Positions 12,418-20,537 of a DNA stretch of 64,000 bases are shown here, piece by piece. Position 1 is the stretch's first letter. Every line of letters begins with the position of its first letter. The notes under the pieces were generated by a model. That model was not told the origin of the DNA. It worked only from the letters and a program-made list of their open reading frames with translations, and made no database searches. Made by a program: the position numbers and the translations under genes. Origin of the DNA: Caulobacter segnis (lineage in GTDB: Bacteria > Pseudomonadota > Alphaproteobacteria > Caulobacterales > Caulobacteraceae); NCBI RefSeq assembly GCF_019931575.1, contig NZ_CP082923.1, positions 372,001 to 436,000 on the forward strand, in the 5' to 3' direction.

Positions 12418-12495
12418 AGGTTTAGCGCCTTAAAAACGTGCGTTCGCAAAATAGGGATCGCCCGCTCGGGAACCCGGCGGGCGAAGAGGGCGCGA

Positions 12496-12523
12496 CTTAT
12501 ACAGCCGAGAGCCCGAGAGTCAA
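12496..12523 (-). promoter_or_regulatory. Sigma-70-type promoter of rplU-rpmA
   Basis: Minus strand: -35 TTGACT (12523-12518), 16-base spacer, -10 TATAAG (12501-12496), about 80 bases upstream of the rplU ATG. A GAGTC (GANTC, the CcrM methylation site of Caulobacter) overlaps the -35, and two more GANTC sites lie at 12537 and 12570. Confidence 0.7.
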
Positions 12524-12589
12524 CGCCGTGAAGGCGGATTCCGATGATCGACGCCCTTAAGCGCGAATAGACTCGATGAAGCCTCTGGT

Positions 12590-12606
12590 GTGTTACTTTA
12601 TAACAC
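12590..12606. promoter_or_regulatory. Putative Zur operator
   Basis: GTGTTACTTTATAACAC is a 17-bp inverted repeat with 6-bp arms (GTGTTA/TAACAC) and an AT-rich centre. This is close in size and form to proteobacterial Zur boxes of the TGTTATAnTATAACA type. It ends 15 bases before the GTG start of the membrane protein at 12622, whose neighbour is a COG0523 metal GTPase. Confidence 0.55.
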
Positions 12607-12621
12607 GCTATATGCCCTCTC

Positions 12622-13251
12622 GTGAACTCGACCTTCTTCGCCTCCATCGCCGTCACGGGCTTCGCCGTGGCCTTCCTGCACGCGGCCTTGCCGACGCACT
12701 GGCTGCCGTTCGTGCTGGTCGGTCGCGCGCAGAAATGGTCCACGGGCCGCACCCTGGGCGTGACCCTGCTGGCGGGCCTGGGCCATGTGGGCCTGACCAT
12801 AGCCCTGGGCCTTGGCCTGGTGGTCGCCGGCCTGGCGCTGGAGCCCCGGCTGGGCGGCCTGTTCCACTGGGTCGTCGGCGGCCTGATGATCGCCGTCGGT
12901 CTCTTCTATATAGCGCGCGGCCGGCACAACCACGCGGTCCCCGAGGCGGGACGGCGGAGCTATGGCTCGGATCGGGCGGCGATCATCGCCCTGGTCACCC
13001 TGCTGACCCTGTCGCCGTGCGAGGCGTTCCTGCCCTACTACCTGGCCGGCATGCAGCATGGCTGGCAGGCCTTCCTGGTGCTGAGCGCGGTGCTGATGGC
13101 CGCCACCTCGGCCGGCATGCTGATCTTCACCAGCCTCTCCTTGGCCGGTTTCAAGCGCCTGGGCCTGCAATGGGTCGAGCGCTACGAGGAGACCATCCTG
13201 GGCGCGGCGCTGATCGTGGTCGGCTTGGCGGTGACGTTCTTCAAGACCTGA
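12622..13251 (+). CDS. Polytopic membrane protein, candidate metal transporter (NicO/UreH-like)
   Basis: A 209-residue inner membrane protein with about six hydrophobic helices. The first helix contains FLHAALPTHW (His20 and His26, spacing H-x5-H), a later helix LLAGLGHVGLT (His54), and the second half has TLSPCEAFLPYY (Cys133, Glu134). Paired histidines in helix 1 recall NiCoT/NicO and UreH-type metal permeases, though I cannot confirm family membership by eye. The GTG start at 12622 follows a Zur-like palindrome, and the next gene, 59 bases on, is a His-rich CobW GTPase. Together these suggest a role in zinc or other metal uptake under metal limitation. Confidence 0.65.
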   Translation: MNSTFFASIAVTGFAVAFLHAALPTHWLPFVLVGRAQKWSTGRTLGVTLLAGLGHVGLTIALGLGLVVAGLALEPRLGGLFHWVVGGLMIAVGLFYIARGRHNHAVPEAGRRSYGSDRAAIIALVTLLTLSPCEAFLPYYLAGMQHGWQAFLVLSAVLMAATSAGMLIFTSLSLAGFKRLGLQWVERYEETILGAALIVVGLAVTFFKT

Positions 13252-13310
13252 GCGGGCTTCCGGGACTCAAGCCGCTTTCGCTCCGGCCCGCGGGCGCCTA
13301 AATAGCGGCC

Positions 13311-14429
13311 ATGACCCAGACCGCTCCCGCCGCTTCCGGCAAGATCCCCGTCACCGTGCTGACCGGCTATCTCGGCGCCGGCAAGACCACGCTGCTCAAC
13401 CGCATCCTCACCGAGGAGCACGGCAAGCGCTACGCCGTGATCGTCAACGAGTTCGGCGAGGTCGGCATCGACAACGACCTGGTGGTCGGCGCGGACGAGG
13501 AAGTGTTCGAGATGAACAACGGCTGCGTCTGCTGCACGGTGCGCGGCGACCTGATCCGCGTCCTGCAGGGCCTGATGAAGCGCAAGGGCGGCTTCGACGC
13601 CATCATCGTCGAGACCACGGGCCTGGCCGATCCGGGCCCGGTGGCCCAGACCTTCTTCGTCGACGATGACGTCAAGGCCCGCACGGCCCTCGATTCGGTC
13701 ACCGCCGTCGTGGACGCCAAGCACATCCTGCTGCGGCTTTCCGATTCCAAGGAAGCGGTCGAGCAGATCGCCTTCGCCGACCAGATCGTTCTGAACAAGA
13801 CCGACCTCGTGTCGGAAGACGACCTGCGCCACGTCGAGGCCCGCATCCGCCGGATCAACCCGCTGGCCCCGATCCACCGCGCCCAGCGCTCGAACGTCCC
13901 GCTGGACGCCATCATCGGCAAGCACAGCTTCGACCTGGAGCGGATCACCGAACTGGAGCCGGAGTTCCTGAACCCCGCCCACGGCGAGCCCGGCCACGTA
14001 CATGACGAGCACTGCGGCCACGATCATGGCCATGGGCATCACCACCATCATCACGACCACGACCATGTGCACGACGAGCATTGCGGTCACGATCATGGCC
14101 ATGACCATGGGCACGCCAGCGCCATCCACGACGACGGCGTGAAGGGGATCTCCCTGACCCTGGACAGGCCCGTCGACGGCCAGAAGATCACCGCCTGGCT
14201 CAACGACCTGCTGGCCAAGCGCGGTCCGGACATCCTGCGCGCCAAGGGCATCATCGACGTGAAGGGCGAGAACAAGCGTCTCGTTTTCCAGGCCGTGCAC
14301 ATGATCCTGGAAGGCGACTTCCAGCGCGAGTGGACCGACAAGGACAAGCGCTACAGCCGCATGGTGTTCATCGGCCGCGATCTCGACGAAGCCGAACTGC
14401 GCAAGGGCTTCGAGGCGACGGCGGCTTAG
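13311..14429 (+). CDS. CobW/COG0523 family metallochaperone GTPase with His-rich loop
   Basis: 372 residues with Walker [10 protein letters not shown] (19-27), the metal-binding GCVCC (71-75, the CxCC signature of COG0523), NKTD (162-165) and a C-terminal CobW_C domain. Residues 224-269 are a histidine/aspartate loop in which [13 protein letters not shown] occurs twice (229-241 and 252-264) around a run of six histidines, suggesting tandem duplication. COG0523 GTPases of the ZagA/YeiR/YciC group deliver zinc to client enzymes; the histidine loop fits zinc storage or sensing. It is probably co-transcribed with the membrane gene at 12622 behind the Zur-like site. A cobalamin role is unlikely, as no cob genes are near. 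Confidence 0.9.
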   Translation: MTQTAPAASGKIPVTVLTGYLGAGKTTLLNRILTEEHGKRYAVIVNEFGEVGIDNDLVVGADEEVFEMNNGCVCCTVRGDLIRVLQGLMKRKGGFDAIIVETTGLADPGPVAQTFFVDDDVKARTALDSVTAVVDAKHILLRLSDSKEAVEQIAFADQIVLNKTDLVSEDDLRHVEARIRRINPLAPIHRAQRSNVPLDAIIGKHSFDLERITELEPEFLNPAHGEPGHVHDEHCGHDHGHGHHHHHHDHDHVHDEHCGHDHGHDHGHASAIHDDGVKGISLTLDRPVDGQKITAWLNDLLAKRGPDILRAKGIIDVKGENKRLVFQAVHMILEGDFQREWTDKDKRYSRMVFIGRDLDEAELRKGFEATAA

Positions 14430-14440
14430 TCACCAATCTA

Positions 14441-14602
14441 TCCCTCTCCCCTTGCGGGAGAGGGTGGCCCGCGAAGTGGGGCGGGTGAGGGGTTGAAGGT
14501 AGAATCCGCCGCGATGGGCCTCACCGCCGTCGCGGCGGTTTTCGTTTGCACGACCCCTCATCCGTCGACTGCGTCGACACCTTCTCGCGCAAGGGGGGAA
14601 GA
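14441..14602. repeat. REP-like long palindromic intergenic repeat, copy B
   Basis: Related to the unit at 947-1080: left arm CCCTCTCCCCTTGCGGGAGA, internal GGTGAGGGGTTG facing CGACCCCTCATCC, right arm CACCTTCTCGCGCAAGGGGG. The arms are more diverged than in copy A and the centre holds an additional small palindrome (CCGCCGTCGCGGCGG). It lies just after the CobW stop. Confidence 0.75.
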
Positions 14603-14609
14603 GCGCACG

Positions 14610-14642
14610 AAAAAGCCCCGGAACTTTCGTTCCGGGGCTTTC
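14610..14642 (-). terminator. Intrinsic terminator after exbD-like gene
   Basis: AGCCCCGGAAC and GTTCCGGGGCT form an 11-bp stem with a 4-base loop. Read on the minus strand it ends in TTTTT, so it serves the ExbD gene; on the plus strand the tail is weaker (TTTCG). Confidence 0.85.
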
Positions 14643-14671
14643 GTGTTCTTGGCTGTCGCCGAGGACGATCC

Positions 14672-15118
14672 CTAGTGGATGTCTTCGTTGATCAGGCCGA
14701 CCTTGAACCAGCCCGAAGTCTGCAGCTGGTTCAGCACGCCCATGAAGTCGGCGTACAGCACGTCGGCGTCGGCGCGGATCATGACGCGCTGATCGTCCTT
14801 CGGACCGGCTTGGCCGGTCGCGGCGAACTTGGCGTTCAGGTCGGCTTCCAGGCCGTCGAGGCTGGTTTGCTTGTCGGCGATGAAGATCGCGCCCGACTTC
14901 TGGATCGAGATGAAGACCGGTTCCTTCGGCTTCTCCTGAGTCGGGTTCGGCACCGCCGGAGGCAGGTCGATCTTGATCGAGGTCACGGCCATCGGCACGG
15001 CGACCATGAAGATGATCAGCAGAACCAGCAGGATGTCCACGAAGGGCGTGACGTTGATTTCGGAATTCTGGCCCAGCGAATAACGGCCACCGCCGCCGCC
15101 AGCAAGTTTAGCCGCCAT
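14672..15118 (-). CDS. ExbD/TolR family biopolymer transport protein
   Basis: A 148-residue protein with a short cytosolic N-terminus, one membrane helix from about residue 25 (INVTPFVDILLVLLIIFM) with the conserved proton-carrying Asp28, and a periplasmic domain (KIDLPPAVPNPTQ, VMIRADADVLYADFMGVLNQL). ExbD works with ExbB and TonB to energise outer membrane receptors, which suits a genome rich in TonB receptors. No exbB or tonB is next to it in this window; Caulobacter-type genomes often carry two exbD copies elsewhere with exbB. It ends at a strong terminator. Confidence 0.9.
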   Translation of the reverse strand: MAAKLAGGGGGRYSLGQNSEINVTPFVDILLVLLIIFMVAVPMAVTSIKIDLPPAVPNPTQEKPKEPVFISIQKSGAIFIADKQTSLDGLEADLNAKFAATGQAGPKDDQRVMIRADADVLYADFMGVLNQLQTSGWFKVGLINEDIH

Positions 15119-15380
15119 AGCCTGACTGTCTCCCAGAAGGCCGCGCCGCTTGGGGCGCGCCTGAAATGTCGTTACCTCGCCACGTCTGGCGCAGACGGGC
15201 GCGGAAGTAAAGCCCGACGACGCGCCGCAATGGCAACCCCCTTTTCGACTCTTTTTTCCGAACGCCGTTCGAATGGGCAGTTCGCGCCGCCTGGTCTCGC
15301 CCTGGGCGCCGGACGCGCCGACGAGGCGGGCTTTCTGAAAGAGTCTGGTCGTCGGGCTCCTCCTGTCCTATCTCGCGCGC

Positions 15381-16412
15381 ATGATCTTTTCCTTCGACGC
15401 CTTCGTCACCGACGCCCTGTTCGACCGCTCCGGCCGCGCCATGTTCGCCCTGGGCGACGGCACCGTCCGCCTGCAAACCGAGGATGGATTCGTCACGGTC
15501 GATGCCCATGGCGGTCCGATGGGCGGGGCCGTGCTGGCTGCGGCCGTCCATCCCAGCGGGGTCGGCGTCGTCACCGGCGGCGACGACGGCAAGGTGGTCT
15601 GGAGCCGAATCGAGGGCGGTGAGGTCGTCGCCTCGCTTGTCGCCGAGGTGAAGAACAGGTGGATCGAACATGTGGCCACCAGCGCCGCCTCGGGCTTGAT
15701 CGCCTTCACGGCCGGCAAGGAGGTCCATGTCCGCGACGCCGCCGACCCGGCCTTCGCACGGGTGTTCGCGCACGAGAAGACGGTGTCGGGCCTGGCCTTC
15801 GAGCCCAAGGGCCGGCGCCTGGCCTCGGCCAGCTACGGCGGATGCTATCTCTGGTACGCCCGGATCGCCGACCAGAAGCCGACCCTGATGAAGTGGGCGG
15901 GCAGCCACATCGCCGCGACCTTCAGCCCGGACGGCAAGTTCCTGATCTCGTCGATGCAGGAAAACCAGCTGCACGGCTGGCGGCTGTCCGACGGCAAGGA
16001 CATGCGGATGGGCGGCTATCCCTCCAAGATCAAGAGCGTGGCCTTCTTCGATAAAGGGAATCTGCTGGTCACGGCCGGCGCCTCGGGCGCGGTCATCTGG
16101 CCGTTCGCCGGCGCCAACGGCCCGATGGGCAAGGAAGCCGCCGAGATCGGCTTCTCGCGCGATTCGATGGTCGTCCGGGTGGCGGGGATCGATACGCACC
16201 CGGTCTGCCTGGCCGCCCAGGACAACGGCAAGATCTGGGCCGCGCACATGCGCAATGGCCGGATCGAGACCGTGAAGGCCGAAAAGGGCGCCCCGATCAG
16301 CGCCCTGTCGGTCAGCGCCGACGGTAGGCTCTTCGCCTGGGGCGACGAGAGCGGCGAGGCCGGGGTGCTCGAGATCCCCGACATCAGCGGCCCCCGCCAG
16401 TTCGCGGGCTAA
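15381..16412 (+). CDS. WD40-repeat beta-propeller protein
   Basis: 343 residues with repeated WD40-like blades: AAVHPSGVGVVTGGDDGKVVW, GLAFEPKGRRLASASYGGCYLW, ATFSPDGKFLISS, SVAFFDKGNLLVTAGASGAVI and SVSADGRLFAWGDESG. Five to seven blades of about 40 residues would close a propeller. There is no signal peptide, so it is probably a cytosolic scaffold. The start ATG 15381 lacks a strong ribosome binding site. It is divergent from the ExbD gene over 260 bases in which I see no further gene. Function unknown. Confidence 0.8.
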   Translation: MIFSFDAFVTDALFDRSGRAMFALGDGTVRLQTEDGFVTVDAHGGPMGGAVLAAAVHPSGVGVVTGGDDGKVVWSRIEGGEVVASLVAEVKNRWIEHVATSAASGLIAFTAGKEVHVRDAADPAFARVFAHEKTVSGLAFEPKGRRLASASYGGCYLWYARIADQKPTLMKWAGSHIAATFSPDGKFLISSMQENQLHGWRLSDGKDMRMGGYPSKIKSVAFFDKGNLLVTAGASGAVIWPFAGANGPMGKEAAEIGFSRDSMVVRVAGIDTHPVCLAAQDNGKIWAAHMRNGRIETVKAEKGAPISALSVSADGRLFAWGDESGEAGVLEIPDISGPRQFAG

Positions 16413-16422
16413 GGTTCGCGGG

Positions 16423-17085
16423 CTAGAACCCCTTCAGCTCCGCCCACTCCTCGAACGGGGCGCGGCGCGAGCGGAAATTGTTCACCGGGGCGGCCTCGTC
16501 GCGGTAGCCCAAGGCCATGCCGGAGAACAGCATGCAGCCCTCTGGCAGGCCGACATGGTCGTCGACGATCTTGTTGTAGTGCGACCAGAACTCCTGCGGG
16601 CAGGTGTCCAGGCCCCGCTCGACGGCCAGCAGCATGAAGGTCTGCATCAGCATGCCGACGTCGCTCCATTGCGGCGGGCCGCAGCGGCGGTCGATCGAGA
16701 AGAACAGCTGCACCGGCGCCCCGAAGCCCTGGCCGTTGGTCGAGAACCACTGCAGGCGCTGCAGCTTGTCCTCGCGCGGGATGCCCAGCGCGCCGTACAT
16801 GTCCTCGCCGACCTGGAAACGGCGCGTGCGCAGCGGCTCCCACAGGTTGGGCGGATAGACGTCGTATTCGGTCGGGTCGGGCGAGGCCACGCGGGCCAGC
16901 ATCGTGGCCTTCAGCGCCTCCAGCGGCGCGCCGGCCACCACCTGCACCCGCCACGGCTGGAGGTTGCCGCCGGACGGGGCGCGGGCGGCCGCTTCCAGGA
17001 GCTCGCGGATCAGGGCCGGATCGACCGGATCAGGCTTGAAGGCGCGCACCGACATGCGGCGGTTGACGGCGTCGATCACGTCCAT
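16423..17085 (-). CDS. Nitroreductase family protein
   Basis: A 220-residue FMN-dependent nitroreductase. The N-terminal DAVNRRMSVRAFKPDPVD and APSGGNLQPWRVQVV bind the FMN phosphate, and the C-terminal MALGYRDEAAPVNNFRSRR closes the flavin site. These enzymes reduce nitro groups or quinones with NAD(P)H and are usually homodimers. The natural substrate is not predictable. It is convergent with the WD40 gene and divergent from mtgA. Confidence 0.9.
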   Translation of the reverse strand: MDVIDAVNRRMSVRAFKPDPVDPALIRELLEAAARAPSGGNLQPWRVQVVAGAPLEALKATMLARVASPDPTEYDVYPPNLWEPLRTRRFQVGEDMYGALGIPREDKLQRLQWFSTNGQGFGAPVQLFFSIDRRCGPPQWSDVGMLMQTFMLLAVERGLDTCPQEFWSHYNKIVDDHVGLPEGCMLFSGMALGYRDEAAPVNNFRSRRAPFEEWAELKGF

Positions 17086-17191
17086 CGAAAGCTCCCTTGA
17101 ACCCGGTGCGCATATGCACCGCGACAGCGGCGGTTCGTCTGGTTAGCATCCGTCCGCTGCGTCAAGACAAGTAGACTTCTGGGGGCGTTAC

Positions 17192-17869
17192 GTGCGGCGG
17201 CTTCTGCGGAATATCGCGCTGGCTTTGTTCATCGTGCTGGTGGCCGGGCCGGTGGCGACGGTCATTCTCTATCGCTTCATCCCGCCGCCGGTGACGCCGC
17301 TGATGGTGATCCGCGCCGTCGAGGGCCGCGGGCTGGATCACCGCTGGCGGCCGATCGACGAGGTCTCGCCGGCCCTGCCGCGCGCCCTGATCGCGGCCGA
17401 GGACGCCAAGTTCTGCGACCATCGCGGCTTCGACTTCGACGCGCTCTACAAGGCCTACGAGAACAACGAATCGGGCCGCAAGATCCGCGGCGGCTCGACC
17501 ATCAGCCAGCAGACCGCCAAGAACGTCTTCCTGTGGCCGGGCCGCAGCTATGTCCGCAAGGGCCTGGAGGCCTGGTTCACTGTGCTGATCGAGACCTTCT
17601 GGGGCAAGAAGCGGATCATGGAGGTCTATCTGAACTCCATCGAGTACGGCTCGGGCATCTATGGCGCGGAGTCCGCGTCGCAGCGCTACTTCGGGGTCGG
17701 GGCCGACAAGCTGACCCAGGCCCAGGCCTCGCGCCTGGCGGCCATCCTGCCCAGCCCCCTGAAGTGGAAGGTGATCAAGCCGGGCAAGTATGTCGCCAAG
17801 CGCAGCAAGAAGATCGGCAAGGCCTCGGGCGCGGTGCGCCGCGACGGCCTGGCGGACTGCGTGTCCTAG
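17192..17869 (+). CDS. mtgA: Monofunctional peptidoglycan glycosyltransferase
   Basis: 225 residues: an N-terminal membrane anchor (about 8-28) followed by a GT51 domain with catalytic Glu70 in [14 protein letters not shown], the [12 protein letters not shown] motif (100-111), [15 protein letters not shown] and [11 protein letters not shown]. It polymerises lipid II into glycan strands but has no transpeptidase domain, so it is the MtgA type rather than a class A PBP. The start is GTG 17192. A GNAT gene follows after 18 bases. Confidence 0.94.
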   Translation: MRRLLRNIALALFIVLVAGPVATVILYRFIPPPVTPLMVIRAVEGRGLDHRWRPIDEVSPALPRALIAAEDAKFCDHRGFDFDALYKAYENNESGRKIRGGSTISQQTAKNVFLWPGRSYVRKGLEAWFTVLIETFWGKKRIMEVYLNSIEYGSGIYGAESASQRYFGVGADKLTQAQASRLAAILPSPLKWKVIKPGKYVAKRSKKIGKASGAVRRDGLADCVS

Positions 17870-17887
17870 CCAAGAAGGAGCCAGACC

Positions 17888-18436
17888 ATGCCCGTCGCGC
17901 CCGGCCCCACGCTGGAGACTCCGCGCCTGATTCTGCGTCCGCCGGCCGACGCCGATCTGGACGGCTGGGCCGCGCTGATGGCCGATCCGGCGGGCGCGCG
18001 GTTCATCGGCGGCGTCCAACCCCGCGCGGTGGCCTGGCGCGGCATGGCGGCCATGGCCGGATCCTGGGCCCTGAACGGCTTCAGCATGTTCTCGGTGATC
18101 GAGAGGGCCAGCGGCGCCTGGATCGGCCGCATCGGTCCCTGGCGGCCCGAGGGTTGGCCCGGCGACGAGGTCGGTTGGGGCCTTCTCCCGTCGGCCTGGG
18201 GCAAGGGTTACGCGGTCGAGGCGGCGGCGGCGACCATGGACTGGGCCTTCGACCATCTGGGTTGGACCGACATCATCCACTGCATCGACCCGGAGAACAC
18301 GCCGTCCCAGAAGGTCGCCCAACGCCTCGGCGCGACCAATCGCGGACCGGGAAAGCTGCCGCCGCCTCACGAGGCCAGCAAGGTCGAGCTGTGGGGGCAG
18401 ACGGTCGAGCAGTGGCGAGCGCGGACTCGTCTCTAG
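17888..18436 (+). CDS. GNAT family N-acetyltransferase
   Basis: 182 residues with the RimJ/RimL-like order: ETPRLILRPPADADLDGW, then the acetyl-CoA motif VGWGLLPSAWGKGYAVEAAAATMDWAF and IDPENTPSQKVAQRLGA. An AAGGAG lies eight bases before the ATG. It follows mtgA closely and may be co-transcribed, but no functional link is evident. The acceptor substrate is unknown. Confidence 0.88.
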   Translation: MPVAPGPTLETPRLILRPPADADLDGWAALMADPAGARFIGGVQPRAVAWRGMAAMAGSWALNGFSMFSVIERASGAWIGRIGPWRPEGWPGDEVGWGLLPSAWGKGYAVEAAAATMDWAFDHLGWTDIIHCIDPENTPSQKVAQRLGATNRGPGKLPPPHEASKVELWGQTVEQWRARTRL

Positions 18437-18530
18437 GCCGTCGGCCTTCGTCGAAATTCACGAGCGTCGGCCAGGATCCGGGGGTCTGGTCGCGTGGCGC
18501 GGCTTCGGCCCGCGACGAGAGGACGCCGCC

Positions 18531-18935
18531 ATGACCCTATCCCGGATCCCCGGCCTGACCGCCCGGATCATCAGCGCCTATGTCTCGGCCAACACCGTGG
18601 CCGGCGACGACCTGCCGGTCCTGATCCGCCAGGTCGGCGAGGCGCTGGACAGCGTCGAGCGTCCGATCGAGGTCCCAGAAGCGCCGCCCAGGCCCACGCC
18701 GGGCGCGATCCGCCGCAGCGTGCGCCACGACGCCCTGGTCAGCTTCCTGGATGGCCGCGCCTACAAGACCCTGCGCCGGCACCTGAACCGCCACGGCCTG
18801 ACCGAGGCCGACTATCGCGCGCGCTTTGGCCTGCCCAGCGACTATCCGATGACCGCCACGGAATACCGCGAGCGGCGTAGCGCCATGGCCAAGGCCGCCG
18901 GCCTGGGCCACGGTCGCCAGCGTCCGGCGTCCTAG
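18531..18935 (+). CDS. MucR/Ros family regulator lacking the zinc-finger cysteine
   Basis: 134 residues. The N-terminal half (ARIISAYVSANTVAGDDLPVLI) is the MucR oligomerisation region, and the C-terminal half (GLTEADYRARFGLPSDYPM) is the DNA-binding core. In MucR the finger reads CLEDG...KRHL with zinc held by Cys, Asp, His, His; here the Cys position is Ser71 (VSFLDG), while Asp74, His84 and His88 remain, and one residue after the last His is deleted. Zinc binding is therefore doubtful; zinc-free MucR homologues are known in Mesorhizobium. MucR proteins in Caulobacter act as cell-cycle repressors. The stop shares a CTAG with the convergent VOC gene. Confidence 0.85.
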   Translation: MTLSRIPGLTARIISAYVSANTVAGDDLPVLIRQVGEALDSVERPIEVPEAPPRPTPGAIRRSVRHDALVSFLDGRAYKTLRRHLNRHGLTEADYRARFGLPSDYPMTATEYRERRSAMAKAAGLGHGRQRPAS

Positions 18936-19678
18936 CCGCGCATCCCGAGGAAGGCGAAGAAGCCGCCCTGCGGGTCCTGGGCGTTGACCACGAAGGCGCC
19001 GCCGGGGACCTCGGCGGGGCCCATCAGGATCTGGCCGCCATGGGCCTTCACGCGTTCGACCGCCGAGTCGACGCCATCGACGCCGAAGTAATAGAGCCAG
19101 TAGGGCCCGGGCGCGGGCTGGTGATTGCTGAACATGCCGCCGAACGCCTGGGACAGGCCGAAGGTCTGGTAGACGCCCATCTCGCCCATCGGCACGACGT
19201 CGTGCTTCACCCAGCCGAACAGGCCGGAATAGAAGGCGAAGGCCGCCTCCCAGTCGGCCGCGTGCAGCTCCGACCAGCCCAGCGAGCCGGGCGACATCGG
19301 CGCGGGTTGGAGCGGGGGCGTGGCCGGCGCGCCCTTGAACAGCACGAAGACCGCGCCCTGCGGATCGGCGACCACGGCGAAGCGGCCGACGCCGGGAATG
19401 TCTTGCGGGGCCTTGTGGATCTGGCCGCCGGCGGCCTGGACCTTGCCGGCGAAGGCGTCGACGTCGTCGACCGCGACATAGCCCAGCCAGGCCGGCGGCA
19501 TGTCCTTCATTTCCAGCATGCCGCCGACGGGGATTCCGTCGGCCGTCTTGAAGATCGTGTACGGCCCGGACGGGCCGGACGACATCTCGGAGGTCCAGCC
19601 GATCACGGCCTCGTAGAAGGCGCCGGCGGCGGCCGTGTCGGTCGTGACGAGCTCGAACCAGCAGAAGTCGTTGGCCAT
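18932..19678 (-). CDS. VOC (glyoxalase/bleomycin resistance) superfamily protein, two modules
   Basis: 248 residues from ATG 19678 (GGAG six bases upstream). Two tandem VOC modules are visible: FCWFELVTTDTAAAGAFYEAVIGW ... AVVADPQGAVFVLF and LGWSELHAADWEAAFAFYSGLFGW ... VNAQDPQGGFFAFLG. This is the layout of the CFP-30/YdeA-like VOC proteins often encoded next to DUF899 or SRPBCC genes. No clear metal triad can be assigned by eye and the substrate is unknown. It follows the DUF899 gene on the same strand after 62 bases. Confidence 0.85.
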   Translation of the reverse strand: MANDFCWFELVTTDTAAAGAFYEAVIGWTSEMSSGPSGPYTIFKTADGIPVGGMLEMKDMPPAWLGYVAVDDVDAFAGKVQAAGGQIHKAPQDIPGVGRFAVVADPQGAVFVLFKGAPATPPLQPAPMSPGSLGWSELHAADWEAAFAFYSGLFGWVKHDVVPMGEMGVYQTFGLSQAFGGMFSNHQPAPGPYWLYYFGVDGVDSAVERVKAHGGQILMGPAEVPGGAFVVNAQDPQGGFFAFLGMRG

Positions 19679-19740
19679 CGGGGGCTCCATTGGCGCGAGG
19701 GAGGGCAGCACCTCGATGAGGGCGCTCCAGGATCGGATCA

Positions 19741-20472
19741 TCAGGCGGCGCTGCAGCAGCCGGCCTTGGGCGCGGTCTCGTACTCGTCGTGGCGACGGAT
19801 GAAGTCCATGTCGCCCTCCTCGTTGCGGCCCAGCGGAGCGCGGTCGAGGATCATCATCGTGCCCAGCAGCTCCTCGGCCCCGCGGGCATAGGTGGAATAG
19901 GTATGGAACACCTGGCCGGCCTCGTCGCGCGCGAAGGCCGAGAGGCCCGGCAGCTCGTCATTGGCCTGGCTGGGCGGCATGTCGACATAGCCATAGTTCA
20001 CCGTCTCGCCGGCCAGCTCCTCCGGCGTGAACGAGACGTGGAAGTCGTGGTTGAAGTCGCTCTCGAACGCCGACACCCAGGGAAAGCGCCAGCCCATGCG
20101 GCGCTTGTAGGCCTGGATCTTGTCCAGCGGCGCGCGCGAGACGGCGATCAGGGTGACGTCGTGATGGTTGAGGTGCGGCAACGTCCCGTCCAGATGATCG
20201 GCCAGGAACGAGCAGCCGGGGCACCCCGCGTCCCACTCCGGCCCGAACATGAAGTGGTAGACCATCAGCTGGCCGCGGCCGTCGAACAGCTGGGCCAGGG
20301 TCTTCTTCCCGGTCTCGGTGTCGAAGACGTAGTCCTTGTCCAGCTTGACCCACGGCAGGGCCAGGCGCTCGCGGTTCAGGGCGTCCAGCGCGCGGGTGTG
20401 AGCCTTCTCCTTGGCCAGCAGGGCGCGGCGCGCTTCCAGCCACGCTTCGCGGGAAACCACGGCGTGAGACAT
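19741..20472 (-). CDS. DUF899 thioredoxin-like protein
   Basis: 243 residues from ATG 20472, with GGAGG seven bases before. The family pattern is clear: VSREAWLEARRALLAKEKAHTR, LFDGRGQLMVYHFMFGP, and a CPGC pair (Cys84, Cys87) in DAGCPGCSFLADHLDG, which is a thioredoxin-like active-site spacing. The C-terminus carries two further cysteines (AGCCSAA). The role is probably redox but unproven. It is divergent from a MarR gene with a shared operator, so it is the likely target of that regulator. The long frame upstream of 20472 is spurious. Confidence 0.88.
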   Translation of the reverse strand: MSHAVVSREAWLEARRALLAKEKAHTRALDALNRERLALPWVKLDKDYVFDTETGKKTLAQLFDGRGQLMVYHFMFGPEWDAGCPGCSFLADHLDGTLPHLNHHDVTLIAVSRAPLDKIQAYKRRMGWRFPWVSAFESDFNHDFHVSFTPEELAGETVNYGYVDMPPSQANDELPGLSAFARDEAGQVFHTYSTYARGAEELLGTMMILDRAPLGRNEEGDMDFIRRHDEYETAPKAGCCSAA

Positions 20473-20502
20473 CACGTCCTCCGTAAGCTGAGCAATGTGG
20501 GC

Positions 20503-20532
20503 TTGACTAATAACGTTGATATCAACATAAAT
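20503..20532 (+). promoter_or_regulatory. Promoter of marR gene (probably leaderless) with embedded operator
   Basis: -35 TTGACT (20503-20508), 18-base spacer, -10 ATAAAT (20527-20532). The expected transcription start falls on or next to the ATG at 20538, and there is no Shine-Dalgarno, so the mRNA would be leaderless. The spacer contains the 12-bp palindrome at 20515-20526. Confidence 0.6.
20515..20526. promoter_or_regulatory. Putative MarR operator
   Basis: GTTGATATCAAC is a perfect 12-bp palindrome in the DUF899/marR intergenic region, lying between the -35 and -10 of the marR promoter, where a bound dimer would block RNA polymerase. Confidence 0.65.
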
Positions 20533-20537
20533 TCGAC

